Assembly (NCBI RefSeq): GCF_009223885.1
Contig: NZ_CP045144.1
Location: forward strand, 3,894,001-3,958,000
DNA from: Ancylobacter sp. TS-1
GTDB taxonomy: Bacteria > Pseudomonadota > Alphaproteobacteria > Rhizobiales > Xanthobacteraceae
DNA: 64,000 nucleotides
Direction: 5' to 3'
Position numbers and translations under genes: made by a program. The first letter of the stretch is position 1; each line of letters starts with the position of its first letter. A model generated the notes under the pieces. It was not told where the DNA came from, made no database searches, and was given only the letters and a program-made list of their open reading frames with translations. Below, piece after piece: positions 32,943-42,046 of the stretch.

Positions 32943-33440
32943 ATGCGAAGCCGGCTGGCTAATTCGGGCGTCGGGCTGTGGACGGGTCTCGTCCTCCTCG
33001 CCTTCTCGATTGTTTACTGGACACAGGCCGACGCCCTTCCCCGCAGCTCGCTGGGCGGCTCCGTCGGCTCGGACGGGCTGCCCAAGCTGCTCGGCGGCGC
33101 GCTCGCGGTGATGTCGTGCCTGCTGATCGTCCAGTCGCTTTTGGCGCAGCCCGAGAAGCGGCAGCAGGAGCGCGATGACCTTCCCAGCCGCACGGAGTTC
33201 CTGCGGGCGCTCGGCTTCTGGAGCATCGCCGCCGGCTTCGTGCTGGCGCTGCCGTGGCTTGGCTATCCAGTCGCGGTGGCGGCCGTTCTGCTGACGATCG
33301 GGATGTATTACGGGCGGCGGCCCTCGCTGCGGCTGCTGGCCTTTGCACTCATCGGCGCCGCCATCTTCTTCCTTCTGTTCCACACGCTGCTCGGCGTGCC
33401 GGTGCCTTCCGGCATCTGGATGGACCTTCTCGCGCGCTGA
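32943..33440 (+). CDS. tctB: Tripartite tricarboxylate transporter small membrane subunit (TctB family), second system
   Basis: 165 residues with four hydrophobic segments (VGLWTGLVLLAFSIVYW, LLGGALAVMSCLLIVQSLL, FWSIAAGFVLALPWL, LLAFALIGAAIFFLLFHTLLG). The SSLGGSVGSDGLPKLLGG loop after segment 1 is the TctB signature. 24 bases after the OCD stop and 34 bases before tctA, so OCD-tctB-tctA form one operon. Its binding protein is the TctC at 27581-28555. Confidence 0.85.
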   Translation: MRSRLANSGVGLWTGLVLLAFSIVYWTQADALPRSSLGGSVGSDGLPKLLGGALAVMSCLLIVQSLLAQPEKRQQERDDLPSRTEFLRALGFWSIAAGFVLALPWLGYPVAVAAVLLTIGMYYGRRPSLRLLAFALIGAAIFFLLFHTLLGVPVPSGIWMDLLAR

Positions 33441-33474
33441 GAAGTCCGCCGACAGACGCGCTTCGGAGTGAAGC

Positions 33475-34962
33475 ATGCAGAATTTCCTCTACATGGTGGA
33501 AGCGATGGCTTCCCCATCCATCATCGTCGCCGCCTTTGCGGGGTGCCTGTGGGGTATGCTCGGGGGCTCGCTGCCGGGCATCAGCACCTCGATCGCCATG
33601 GCGCTGCTGCTGCCCTTCACCTTCGATCTCAACCCCTCGACGGCGATGGTGCTGCTGGCCTCGGTCTATGTCGGCGCCGAATATGGCGGCTCGATCCCGG
33701 CGATCCTGATCCGCACGCCGGCTTCCGGTTCGGCGGCCGCCACGGTGTTCGACGGCTACGAGATGCACCGGCAGGGGCGCAGCGGCGAGGCGCTCGGTCT
33801 GTCGCTGGTCGGCGGCACCATTGGCGGGCTTGTCGGCCTCGTCGTGCTCGCGACCGCGACCGAGACGGTGGCCCAGCTGGCGCTGCTGTTCACCCCGCCC
33901 GCCTATGCCGCGCTCGGCATTCTCGGCATCAGCGTGGTGGCGTCGGTATCGTCCGGCGCCATGGTCAAGGGCGTGATCGCCGGCATTCTCGGCCTGATGC
34001 TCGCGACCATCGGCACCGATCCGATCTCCGGCGTCGGCCGCTTCATCTACGGGCAGGCCGACCTTCTGGAAGGCATCAGCATCATTCTGATCATGATGGG
34101 CCTGTTCGCCCTGAGCGAGCAGATGATCCAGGCCGGGCAGCCGGACATGGCGACCAATCCCGAGGCGCGCCGCTCGACCCGCCTCGTGCTGCCGAGCCTC
34201 AAGACGCTGTGGCGCCTGCGCGTGCCGCAGGTCATCGCCTGGGTGCTGGGCCTGATCGAAGGTTTGATGCCGGGAGGGGGCGGCTCTGTTGCCTCCTTCA
34301 TGTCCTATAACGAGGCCAAGCGCTGGTCGAAGGAGCCGGAGAAGTTCGGCCACGGCTCGGAAGAGGGCGTGATCGCCCCGGAGACCGCCAACAACGTCGT
34401 CGCCTCGACGGCGCTGATCCCGACGCTGAGCTTCGGTATTCCCGGCTCCAACTCGACCGCCGTGCTGCTGGGCGCGCTGCTGATCCACGGCCTCCAGCCG
34501 GGGCCGCTGCTGTTCGCCCGTCACCCGGAAGTCGTCTACGGGCTGTTCGGCGGCCTGTTCATCGCCAATTTCGCGATGCTGGCGCTGGGTGTGGTCCTGC
34601 TGTCGCCGATCATCTGGCTGGTGAACCAGCCCAAGCCCTTTCTGCAGGGCGGCATCTTCATCCTCATCATGTCCGGCGTCTATTCGGTGAACAACAGCAC
34701 CTTCGACCTCGGGCTGGTGCTGGGAATCGGCATGCTCGGCTTCACCCTGCGCACGCTCGGCTTCCCGCTGCTGCCGATGGTGCTCGGCGCGGTGCTGGGG
34801 CCGATGATCGAGTCCAATTACCGGCGCTCGCTGATGATGGGCGGCGGCGACCTCTCCATCTTCGTGCGCGATCCGGTCAGCGCGGTACTGCTGGCGCTCG
34901 CCGTGCTGATGCTGGTGACGTCCTTCCTCCGCGAGATGCGGCACGGCGGCAAGACGGGATGA
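33475..34962 (+). CDS. tctA: Tripartite tricarboxylate transporter large membrane subunit (TctA family), second system
   Basis: 495 residues from ATG 33475 behind GGAGTGAAGC. The glycine signature reads GCLWGMLGGSLPGISTSIAMALLLPF near residues 20-45, followed by EYGGSIPAILIRTPASG and the second repeat LGLIEGLMPGGGGSVASF. ETANNVVASTALIPTLSFGIPGSNST is intact. 10-12 membrane segments. Takes the acid delivered by the second TctC. Distinct from the first TctA in its loops (RTPASGSAA vs NTPGEPSSA), so the two systems are not a recent duplication. Confidence 0.93.
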   Translation: MQNFLYMVEAMASPSIIVAAFAGCLWGMLGGSLPGISTSIAMALLLPFTFDLNPSTAMVLLASVYVGAEYGGSIPAILIRTPASGSAAATVFDGYEMHRQGRSGEALGLSLVGGTIGGLVGLVVLATATETVAQLALLFTPPAYAALGILGISVVASVSSGAMVKGVIAGILGLMLATIGTDPISGVGRFIYGQADLLEGISIILIMMGLFALSEQMIQAGQPDMATNPEARRSTRLVLPSLKTLWRLRVPQVIAWVLGLIEGLMPGGGGSVASFMSYNEAKRWSKEPEKFGHGSEEGVIAPETANNVVASTALIPTLSFGIPGSNSTAVLLGALLIHGLQPGPLLFARHPEVVYGLFGGLFIANFAMLALGVVLLSPIIWLVNQPKPFLQGGIFILIMSGVYSVNNSTFDLGLVLGIGMLGFTLRTLGFPLLPMVLGAVLGPMIESNYRRSLMMGGGDLSIFVRDPVSAVLLALAVLMLVTSFLREMRHGGKTG

Positions 34963-35072
34963 GGAACGGGCCGCCGCGCAGGCGTTCGAGCCGTGCTTTG
35001 GCGCCGATCGGGCGCTCGTTCAGGCGCGCGGCGTAGACGGCAAGCCCAACGACGAAAGGGCGGGATGCTGCC

Positions 35073-36137
35073 TTACGCCGCCGTCATGGTTCCATCGTGG
35101 GTGCTTTTCACGGCCCTTGCCCCGCCTGCCTTCACGGCGGCCAGCACGTTGCACACTCCGTTGTGCTCGACCAGCATGCCGCAGCTCGTGGCGAAATCCG
35201 GGCGCGGCAGCAGCCGGCTTTCGCCCAGTTCCATGTGAACGTCGATCAGGCAGTCGACAAAACGGCGGGCCAGCCTGAAGTCCGCCGCGCCGGGGCCGAC
35301 CATGGCGGTGATCGGGTTGACGATGCGCATGAGGTCCGGGCGCAGCGCTCGCAGAGCGCCGGCCGCGAACAGCGGCTCCGCCGTATGGTCCAGCACGTAG
35401 CCGATGTTCCGGCCTGAAAGGATCAGGGCGAGCTGCGACTGAATCCCGAGCCCGATGTCGCCGGAGAAGGTGCCCGAGCGCGTGCGTTCGGGATGGTAAT
35501 ATTCGAGATGGCCGCGGTTGCAGTAGGAGGCGGCCTCGATGTCCGCCATGGTCAGTTCGTCATCCGGAACGGTGAACAGGGGGTGCCTGTCGCCGCAGCA
35601 CATATAGCCCTGCTCGTCGAACAGATGCTGGTAGATGAGCTGGGGGTACTGCTCGTTCACCAGGCCGATGCCGACATGCACCATGCCGTCCGCGACCCGG
35701 CCCGTGAGCTGGAAACCCAGCATGACCTCCATGCGGAACCGCACATTGGGGTAGTATTGCGAGAAGCGGCGGATCGCCTCGTGAATGCGCGCCGAGGGGT
35801 TCTCGACGATGCCGTCCTGAATGCCGACGCAGAGTTCGTAGGCGACGCTCTGGTTGACGTTCGACGCCTTCTGCTTGAACGCCTCGATCGAGGCGAACAG
35901 TTCCTTGGCGGCCCGGTAGACCTCCTCGCCCTCGCGGAACAGCTTGAAGCCCTTCGGCCCGCGCCGGCACAGCCGCGTGCCGAGGCGAATTTCCAGCGTC
36001 TTGAGACTCTCGCTCAGGGTGGACTGCGAGAGATTGAGCGCCGCCTGCGCGGCGGTGAAGCTGCGCTCCTCGACGATCGTGCAGAAATAACGCAGCAGCT
36101 TCAGGTCCACATCGTAGATCTGGCTGAGGTTCGACAT
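35073..36137 (-). CDS. LysR-family transcriptional regulator
   Basis: 354 residues from ATG 36137 (AAAGGG 7 bases upstream), longer than the usual 300. Winged helix about 10-70 (DLKLLRYFCTIVEERSFTAA, ALNLSQSTLSESLKTLEIRLG). Effector domain about 105-310 with CVGIQDGIVENPSARIHEAI and HPLFTVPDDELTMADIE. The C-terminal 45 residues are an extension with three Cys (SCGMLVEHNGVCNVLA). Divergent from the flavin monooxygenase operon across a 288-base gap, so it probably controls that operon. It is convergent with tctA and not part of that system. Confidence 0.86.
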   Translation of the reverse strand: MSNLSQIYDVDLKLLRYFCTIVEERSFTAAQAALNLSQSTLSESLKTLEIRLGTRLCRRGPKGFKLFREGEEVYRAAKELFASIEAFKQKASNVNQSVAYELCVGIQDGIVENPSARIHEAIRRFSQYYPNVRFRMEVMLGFQLTGRVADGMVHVGIGLVNEQYPQLIYQHLFDEQGYMCCGDRHPLFTVPDDELTMADIEAASYCNRGHLEYYHPERTRSGTFSGDIGLGIQSQLALILSGRNIGYVLDHTAEPLFAAGALRALRPDLMRIVNPITAMVGPGAADFRLARRFVDCLIDVHMELGESRLLPRPDFATSCGMLVEHNGVCNVLAAVKAGGARAVKSTHDGTMTAA

Positions 36138-36425
36138 GGCCGGCCCTTTCTGACGTCGATTGCACGCGCGCCCCCTCGACAGGCGTCGTAGCAAATTGTG
36201 CGCCGCACCAGGATCCATCCCAAGTCCTTGACGCTTCGAGGGATCGGAGATGTCTATCGTTTAATCACCTAGGGAATAGTGCCTATCCATTAGTCGTTCG
36301 CGACAGGATTGCCCAATGCGGAGGCCGCGCCCACCAGAACATCGCTTGGGGTTTTGGCGATGGCGGCGTGGGAGGGCGCGAGCATAGGTTTCAAGGCATT
36401 CCGCCGTCGGCCCAAGGGGACTTTC
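36138..36425. promoter_or_regulatory. Divergent promoter region between LysR and the first flavin monooxygenase
   Basis: 288 bases without a gene. An AT-rich patch at 36250-36300 includes ATAG-TGC-CTAT (36276-36286) within GGAATAGTGCCTATCC, a short dyad of the kind LysR proteins bind. The monooxygenase frame stays open upstream but its start is well defined at 36426. Confidence 0.45.
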
Positions 36426-37739
36426 ATGAGCGCAAAACCGTTCCATCTCGGATGGTTCACCAATTTTGCGGTCGATGAATGGACCCGGCCCTTCACCGGC
36501 GGCGGTGGCGATCCGTGGGATGGCGGCTTCTACATCGACATGGCGAAGGCGATGGAGCGCGCCTGCTTCGACTACATCATGCTGGAGGACACGCTGATGA
36601 TCTCGGAAGCCTATGGCGGCAACACCGAGATGTACCTCAAGCACAACATCATGGGCCCCAAGGCGGACCCTTCGCCGCTGGCGGCGCTCATCGGGGCGAA
36701 CACGTCGCATCTGGGCGTGGTCGCCACCTTCTCCACCATGGCCTATCCGCCCTTCATGCTGGCCCGGCTGTGCTCCACGCTGGACAATATCTGCCGTGGC
36801 CGCTTCGGCTGGAACATCGTGACCACCGGCGAGGATCTCGCGGCGCAGAATTTCGGCATGGAGAAGCTGCCGCCGCGCCAGCTCCGCTACGACATGGCCG
36901 ACGAATATGTCGAGCTGGTCAAGCAGCTCTGGGCGAGCTGGGAGCCCGGGGCCGTGGTCCGCGATCCCGCCACCGGCACCTATGCCGACCACACCAGGAT
37001 CAAGCCCATCAACTTCAAGGGCACCTATTACAGCAGCCGTGGCCCGCTGAACTGCGCCCCCTCTCCGCAGGGGCGGCCGGCCTTCGTGCAGGCGGGCGGC
37101 TCGCCGCGCGGGCGCGAGTTCGCCGCCATGACGGCGGACAGCATCATCGCGCCCTCGATGGGCGTCGCCGGGCTGAAAGCCTATCGCGACGATGTGCGCG
37201 CCCGCGCCGAGGCGGGAGGGCGCAACCCCGACGACATCAAGGTGCTCTTCGTGGTCGCCCCCATTCTCGGCGAGACCGAGGCGGAGGCGAAGGCCAAGGC
37301 AGCGCGGATCATCGAGGCGCCGGACTATTACGAGAAGACGCTGGCGCTGGTCGCCGCGATAACCGACATCGATTTCTCGACCTTCGATCTCGACGCGCCG
37401 CTGCCCCACCTCACCACCAATGGCGAGCAGGGTTCGCTCGATGCGTTCCAGCAGTCGGGGTCGGGCAAGACGCTGCGCCAGCTCTGCGCCGACCAGCTCT
37501 CGCGCGGCCTCGACGGTCTCGTCGGCACGCCCGATCAGGTCGCCGAGCGCATGGGCGAGGTCATGGCCGAGGTCGGTGGCGACGGCTTCCTGATCACCCG
37601 GCCGTTCACCACCAATATCAGCCGCCAGTACATCAACGAGATCTGCGAGGGGCTGGTGCCGGCGCTGCAGCGGCGCGGGCTCGCCCGCACCCGCTACACC
37701 CCCGGCGCGACGCTGCGGCAGACGCTGCGCGAATTCTGA
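36426..37739 (+). CDS. FMNH2-dependent monooxygenase of the NtaA/SnaA/DszA group (bacterial luciferase-like), first copy
   Basis: 437 residues from ATG 36426 (AGGGGA upstream). The group uses FMNH2 supplied by a separate reductase and O2 to cleave C-N or C-S bonds in compounds such as nitrilotriacetate or dibenzothiophene sulfone. Seen: HLGWFTNFAVDEWTRP at the N-terminus, FDYIMLEDTLMI, VVATFSTMAYPPFMLAR..., RGRFGWNIVTT, ENFGMEKLPPR-like region, and the C-terminal GTPDQVAERMGEVMAEVGGDGFLI. Followed by two flavin reductase genes. The substrate is unknown. Confidence 0.9.
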   Translation: MSAKPFHLGWFTNFAVDEWTRPFTGGGGDPWDGGFYIDMAKAMERACFDYIMLEDTLMISEAYGGNTEMYLKHNIMGPKADPSPLAALIGANTSHLGVVATFSTMAYPPFMLARLCSTLDNICRGRFGWNIVTTGEDLAAQNFGMEKLPPRQLRYDMADEYVELVKQLWASWEPGAVVRDPATGTYADHTRIKPINFKGTYYSSRGPLNCAPSPQGRPAFVQAGGSPRGREFAAMTADSIIAPSMGVAGLKAYRDDVRARAEAGGRNPDDIKVLFVVAPILGETEAEAKAKAARIIEAPDYYEKTLALVAAITDIDFSTFDLDAPLPHLTTNGEQGSLDAFQQSGSGKTLRQLCADQLSRGLDGLVGTPDQVAERMGEVMAEVGGDGFLITRPFTTNISRQYINEICEGLVPALQRRGLARTRYTPGATLRQTLREF

Positions 37740-37779
37740 GGCTGTGGACCGTGAGCTTCCCCGCAACGCTGGAGGACCG

Positions 37780-38295
37780 ATGAGCGTAACCGCACCGGGC
37801 GGCGCGGAAGACGCCGTCAGCCGAGACATCTACCGCGCCGGCATGGCCAAGCTGCCGGCGGCGGTGAACATCATCACCAGCATCGGCGAGGACGGCCGGT
37901 GCGGCTTCACCGCCTCGGCCGTGTGCTCGGTGACCGACAGCCCGCCGACCCTGCTGGTTTGCGTCAATCGCTCCAACCAGTCGCACAAGGCCATCGCCAC
38001 CAGCCGCGTGCTGTGCGTCAACACGCTGGCCGGGCCGCATCACGAGGCGCTGTCCATGGCGTTTGCCGGCGGCGTCAAGACCATGGGCGAGCGCTTCGAC
38101 GGCGCCCCGTGGATGGAACTCGTCACCGGCGCGCCGGTCCTCGCGGAGGCGACCGTCGCCTTCGACTGCCGGGTCACGCGGATGGCGACGGTCGGGACCC
38201 ATGACGTGATGTTCTGCGAGGTGCTGGGCCTCCATGAAGGCGGCAGCAGCGAGGGGTTGGTCTATTTCGGCCGGCGTTTCCACCATCTGACCTGA
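37780..38295 (+). CDS. Flavin reductase-like FMN-binding protein, first of two
   Basis: 171 residues from ATG 37780, with GGAGG 4 bases upstream. The HpaC/NtaB-type flavin reductase fold shows in AGMAKLPAAVNIITSIGED, GFTASAVCSVTDSPPTLLVCVNRSN (flavin-phosphate loop), FCVNTLAG-like LCVNTLAGPHHEAL, and GLVYFGRRFHHL at the end. It would reduce FMN with NAD(P)H to feed the monooxygenase encoded 40 bases upstream. Confidence 0.88.
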   Translation: MSVTAPGGAEDAVSRDIYRAGMAKLPAAVNIITSIGEDGRCGFTASAVCSVTDSPPTLLVCVNRSNQSHKAIATSRVLCVNTLAGPHHEALSMAFAGGVKTMGERFDGAPWMELVTGAPVLAEATVAFDCRVTRMATVGTHDVMFCEVLGLHEGGSSEGLVYFGRRFHHLT

Positions 38296-38330
38296 CACGT
38301 GCCGACCCTGCGATCTGGAGGAGGACCATC

Positions 38331-38846
38331 ATGACGGCCCTGGAGGCTCAAAGTCCCGTCGACGCGAAGACCTTCTGGCGCGTTCTCAGCGAGAGGGCCA
38401 CGGGAATGACCGTCGTCACCGCGCAGGGCGAGGACGGCCCGGCCGGCTTCCTCGGCCTGTCGGCGGCCCATGTCGCGGCCGATCCGCCGACGCTGCTGGT
38501 GTCGGTGGACGCGAAGACGAGCGCGCTCGGCGCCATTCTCGCCCGGCGCCATTTCGCGGTGAACTTCCTCCCCGCCGGCGCGGCCCATGTCGCCGACGCC
38601 TTCTCCGGCAGGACGGGGCTGTCCGGTGCGGACCGCTTCGTCGCGGGCGAATGGGGCGCGCTGGCCACCGGCGCGCCGGTGTTCCTCGGTGCGCTCGGCG
38701 TGTTCGACTGCGCGGTCGATCAGGTGGTCGAGCGCGGCAGCATCTCCATCGTCATCGGGACGGTGGTCGGGGCGCGCGCGGCGGGGAGCGGCGAGCCGCT
38801 GGTGTTCTTCCGCGGCAAGACGATTGCCGGGCTCGCGGAGGGCTGA
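38331..38846 (+). CDS. Flavin reductase-like FMN-binding protein, second of two
   Basis: 171 residues from ATG 38331 (GGAGGAGGACC upstream). Same fold as the gene before it (LSERATGMTVVTAQGEDGPAG, GLSAAHVAADPPTLLVSVDAKTS, FAVNFLPAGAAHVADAF, LVFFRGKTIAGL) but clearly diverged, especially around the flavin loop. Two reductases for one monooxygenase is more than needed. The second may serve the other monooxygenase (42047-43366), which has none of its own (inference). Converges with the ABC operon 15 bases on. Confidence 0.87.
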   Translation: MTALEAQSPVDAKTFWRVLSERATGMTVVTAQGEDGPAGFLGLSAAHVAADPPTLLVSVDAKTSALGAILARRHFAVNFLPAGAAHVADAFSGRTGLSGADRFVAGEWGALATGAPVFLGALGVFDCAVDQVVERGSISIVIGTVVGARAAGSGEPLVFFRGKTIAGLAEG

Positions 38847-38861
38847 GCCGCGGGGTTCCGG

Positions 38862-39644
38862 TCAGCGCAGGATCTGCGCGAGGAAGCCGCGCAGCCGCTC
38901 GCTGCGCGGGTTGGCGAAGAACTCCTGCGCCGGGCCCTGCTCGACGATCGCGCCCCGGTCCATGAACACGCAGCGATCGGCGACGCGGCGCGCGAAGCCC
39001 ATCTCATGGGTGACGCAGACCATGGTGACGCCGGTCGCGGCCAGTTCCTCGATCACCCCCAGCACCTCGTTGACCATCTCCGGATCGAGCGCCGAGGTCG
39101 GCTCGTCGAACAGCAGGATGCGCGGCTCCATGCACAGCGCGCGGGCGATGGCGACGCGCTGCTGCTGCCCGCCCGACAGGCGCGCGGGGTACTTCCCGGC
39201 GTGGTCGGCCAGATGCACCCGCTCCAGATGCCGCATGGCGAGCCGCTCCGCCTGCTCCTTGCCCAGCCCGCGATTGAGGCGCGGGGCGAGCATGCAGTTT
39301 TCCAGCGCGGTCAGGTGCGGAAACAGGTTGAAGTGCTGGAACACCATGCCGACCTCCTGCCGGATGTCCTGCACGGTGCCTTCCTCGGCGGTGAGGTCGA
39401 TGCCGTTCACCCTTATGCGGCCGCCATCGCGACGTTCCAGCGCGTTGATGCAGCGGATCAGCGTCGACTTGCCCGAGCCCGAGGGCCCGCAGATCACGAT
39501 CTTCTCACCGCGCCGCACCTCGAGGTCGACGCCGTCGAGGGCGCGGTGGCGGCCATAGAGCTTAACCACGCCGTAAAGGCCGATGGCCGGCTCGTCCGCT
39601 TCCGGCGCGGGCAGGGGGCCGGGCGTTTCGGCGGACGGTTTCAC
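38862..39644 (-). CDS. ABC transporter ATP-binding protein, polar amino-acid type (GlnQ/HisP-like)
   Basis: 260 residues from GTG 39644, overlapping the permease stop (GTGA). Walker A CGPSGSGKST, Q-loop MVFQHFNLFPHL, signature LSGGQQQRV, Walker B RILLFDEPTSALDPE and switch His CVTHEMGFAR are all intact. The 20-residue Pro/Ala-rich N-terminal lead is unusual for the family, but no better start is seen. Powers uptake through the two permeases encoded upstream. Confidence 0.92.
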   Translation of the reverse strand: MKPSAETPGPLPAPEADEPAIGLYGVVKLYGRHRALDGVDLEVRRGEKIVICGPSGSGKSTLIRCINALERRDGGRIRVNGIDLTAEEGTVQDIRQEVGMVFQHFNLFPHLTALENCMLAPRLNRGLGKEQAERLAMRHLERVHLADHAGKYPARLSGGQQQRVAIARALCMEPRILLFDEPTSALDPEMVNEVLGVIEELAATGVTMVCVTHEMGFARRVADRCVFMDRGAIVEQGPAQEFFANPRSERLRGFLAQILR

Positions 39645-40417
39645 AGCATGGCCTTTGCGAGGCGTGAGAGACGGCGCAGGCCGAAGCGGCCCGGCGCCTC
39701 GGCGGCTAGGGGCGATTCCTCCTCGCGCTGGTGGCGGGCGAGCCAGCGGCCCCAGAGTTCGAAGCCGATGCGCAGCAGGTTGATGAACGCCCAGTAGAGC
39801 GCCGCCGCGCACAGGATCGGCGTGAAGGGATCGTAGGTCTGCTCGAAGATGCCGTTGGCGACGGCGGTGAGGTCGGTGATGGTCACGACGGAGACGATGG
39901 CCGTGCCCTTCACGAAGCTCACCACCTCGTTCTGGTAGGCCTTCAGCCCGTAGCGGATGGCCAGCGGCATCTTCACCCAGATGAAGATATGCCGGCGGCT
40001 GATGCCGAGCGCCTCGCTGGCCTCGACGATGCCGGACGGCACGGCCAGCAGGCTGCCGCGCAGCACCTCGGTCATATAGGCGGCATGGTTCAGCGTCAGC
40101 GCGACGATGACGCAGCCGAAGGGCGAGCCGAACAGCAGCCAGAGCGGCCCCTCGCGCAGCAGGGCAATCTGCCCGAAGCCGTAATAGACGACATAGAGCA
40201 GGATGAGCAGCGGGGCTCCGCGAAAGAAGACCACGAAGATTTCGGCCGGCAGGGCCAGCCACCGGCGCTCGGACATGCGGGCGAAGCAGATCGGGAAGGC
40301 GAGGGCGAGCCCGAACATAAGGGGCAGCACGGTGATGAGGACCGTCACCCGGAGCCCGGCCAGCAGCTCGGGCAGGCTCCGCCACGCCAGGTCGAGATCG
40401 ACGGGAAGCGCGCTCAT
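39641..40417 (-). CDS. ABC transporter permease, polar amino-acid type, second permease
   Basis: 258 residues from ATG 40417. Five hydrophobic segments and the EAA loop VEASEALGISRRHIFIWVKMPLAIR, which contacts the ATPase. The FFRGAPLLILLYVVYYG segment is typical of HisM/GlnP-type permeases. ATG overlaps the stop of the preceding permease, GTG of the ATPase overlaps its own stop, so the three are tightly coupled. Confidence 0.9.
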   Translation of the reverse strand: MSALPVDLDLAWRSLPELLAGLRVTVLITVLPLMFGLALAFPICFARMSERRWLALPAEIFVVFFRGAPLLILLYVVYYGFGQIALLREGPLWLLFGSPFGCVIVALTLNHAAYMTEVLRGSLLAVPSGIVEASEALGISRRHIFIWVKMPLAIRYGLKAYQNEVVSFVKGTAIVSVVTITDLTAVANGIFEQTYDPFTPILCAAALYWAFINLLRIGFELWGRWLARHQREEESPLAAEAPGRFGLRRLSRLAKAML

Positions 40418-41142
40418 GCCTGCGCCCCCGCCGAGGCGCGGGAGTCGGAGCGCCGCACCCCGCGATCCAGCCGGATCTCCAGCATCGTCGCGAGCCTGAG
40501 CGTCAGGGCGCTGAAGGCGATGAACACCAGCGCGGTGGCGATGAAGAACAGGAAGGGTTCCTTGGTGGCCCCGGCCGCGATCTTGGCGCTGGCGACGAGG
40601 TCCTGAAGCCCGGCGAGCGAGACGAGGGGCGTCTCCTTGAGCATGAAGCTCCACACATTGACAAGGCCGGGCAGGGCGAGCCGCATCGCCTGCGGCAGGA
40701 TGACCTTGCCCCACATCACCAGCGGGGGAATGGCGAGCGCGCGGGCGCCCTCGAACTGGCCTTTCGGCAGGTTGTCGATGGCCCCGCGCACCAGTTCGGC
40801 GATGTAGGCCGCGTAGACGGCGGCGAAGGCGGCGACGCCGGCGCCGAAGGGCGAGATGTCGACCCCGGCGCCAAGCTCGCCCAGCACGGCGGACAGCATC
40901 GCGCTGCCGCCGTAGTAGATGAGGAAGATCACCAGCAGCGAGGGCACGCCCATGAAGATGGAGGCGTAGACGCGCCAGGCGGCCCGGATGATCCGGCTCT
41001 TCGACAGGGTGACGACCCCGATCAGCACGCCGAGCACGAAGGCGGCCGCGAAGCTGGTGAGGAACAGCTCCAGCGTGACGAGCGCGCCCTCGCCCAGCTG
41101 GCGCAGATAGCCTGCGATTTCAGCGGGCGAGAGGTTCGTCAT
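40414..41142 (-). CDS. ABC transporter permease, polar amino-acid type, first permease
   Basis: 242 residues from ATG 41142, preferred over ATG 41157 because GGGGAT stands upstream only of the former. HisM/GlnP-type permease with FMGVPSLLVIFLIYYGG and the EAA loop FEGARALAIPPLVMWGKVILPQAMRL. Forms a heterodimer with the second permease. The binding protein gene ends 24 bases upstream. Confidence 0.9.
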   Translation of the reverse strand: MTNLSPAEIAGYLRQLGEGALVTLELFLTSFAAAFVLGVLIGVVTLSKSRIIRAAWRVYASIFMGVPSLLVIFLIYYGGSAMLSAVLGELGAGVDISPFGAGVAAFAAVYAAYIAELVRGAIDNLPKGQFEGARALAIPPLVMWGKVILPQAMRLALPGLVNVWSFMLKETPLVSLAGLQDLVASAKIAAGATKEPFLFFIATALVFIAFSALTLRLATMLEIRLDRGVRRSDSRASAGAQA

Positions 41143-41166
41143 CGCGCCTATCCCCATGCGTCGTCG

Positions 41167-42009
41167 TCAGTTGGTCTTGTCGCAGGCGGCTTCGCTGCTC
41201 AGCGTGGCCACCGGCACATACTGCTTGCGGATCTTCGTGTAGGTGCAGTCCTTGATCATCTCGCCCAGCGCCGCGTTGACGCGCTTGACCAGCTCTTCGC
41301 TCTTCTTGGGGAAGATCCAGCTGTAGCCGCGCTCGGCCTCGGGGATCGCGGGGTCGCCGAGCCAGTGGTCGCCGCCGGCCAGCTCGTAATCCTTGCCCTC
41401 GGGCTTGGCGATCAGCTCCAGCGTCCAGTTGATCTTGGAGTCGAAGACGAGGTCGAGGCGACCGGCCAGCAGGTCGAGCTTCATCTGGTCGGGATTGTCG
41501 TAATAGACCTCGACGAAGGTGTCCTTGCCGAAGTGCTTGTGGATGTAGGGCACCATGGAGGCGCCGCGCTGCAGGGCGATGCGCAGGCCCTTGCCGGTGA
41601 CGCCTTCCTTGGTGAGCGTGTAGTTGCTGCCCTTCTTCACGACGAAGGTGGCGGGGTTATAGACGATCGGCATGGCGAAGAGCGCCTTCTCGACGCGCTC
41701 GGGCGTGGGCGAGATCTGGGTGACGATGCCGTCGAACTTGCCTTGCAGCATGGACGGGATCAGCGCCTTGAAGTCCATGACTACGATTTCGCAGTCGGCG
41801 CCGATGCGCTTGCACATTTCGCGCGCCAGCTCGGGCTCCATGCCGGTGAGCTTGCCGGCGGAATCGACCATCGAGAAGGGCGGGTAAACCCCCTCATTGC
41901 CCAGCTTGAGCTTCTCGGCGGAGGCCGGAGACAGCCCGGCGCCGAGCGTCAGCATGACGAGGACGGCACTGGTTCGGCGGAGACGATGGCGCAGAGTGAG
42001 GGTGGTCAT
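41167..42009 (-). CDS. Periplasmic amino-acid-type solute-binding protein of the ABC importer
   Basis: 280 residues from ATG 42009. Signal peptide about 1-31 (RRTSAVLVMLTLGAGLSPASA). Family 3 binding-protein features: LKLGNEGVYPPFSMVDSAGKLTGMEPELAREMCKRIG and DFKALIPSMLQGKFDGIVTQISPTPER. Two Cys in CKRIGADC and two near the C-terminus may form disulfides. The lysine-arginine-ornithine type ligand site is only partly kept, so the ligand may be another nitrogen or sulfur compound that the adjacent monooxygenase attacks. Confidence 0.89.
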   Translation of the reverse strand: MTTLTLRHRLRRTSAVLVMLTLGAGLSPASAEKLKLGNEGVYPPFSMVDSAGKLTGMEPELAREMCKRIGADCEIVVMDFKALIPSMLQGKFDGIVTQISPTPERVEKALFAMPIVYNPATFVVKKGSNYTLTKEGVTGKGLRIALQRGASMVPYIHKHFGKDTFVEVYYDNPDQMKLDLLAGRLDLVFDSKINWTLELIAKPEGKDYELAGGDHWLGDPAIPEAERGYSWIFPKKSEELVKRVNAALGEMIKDCTYTKIRKQYVPVATLSSEAACDKTN

Positions 42010-42046
42010 CGGCGTCGTTCCATTGGTTCGAGGAAGTCGTGCGGTG

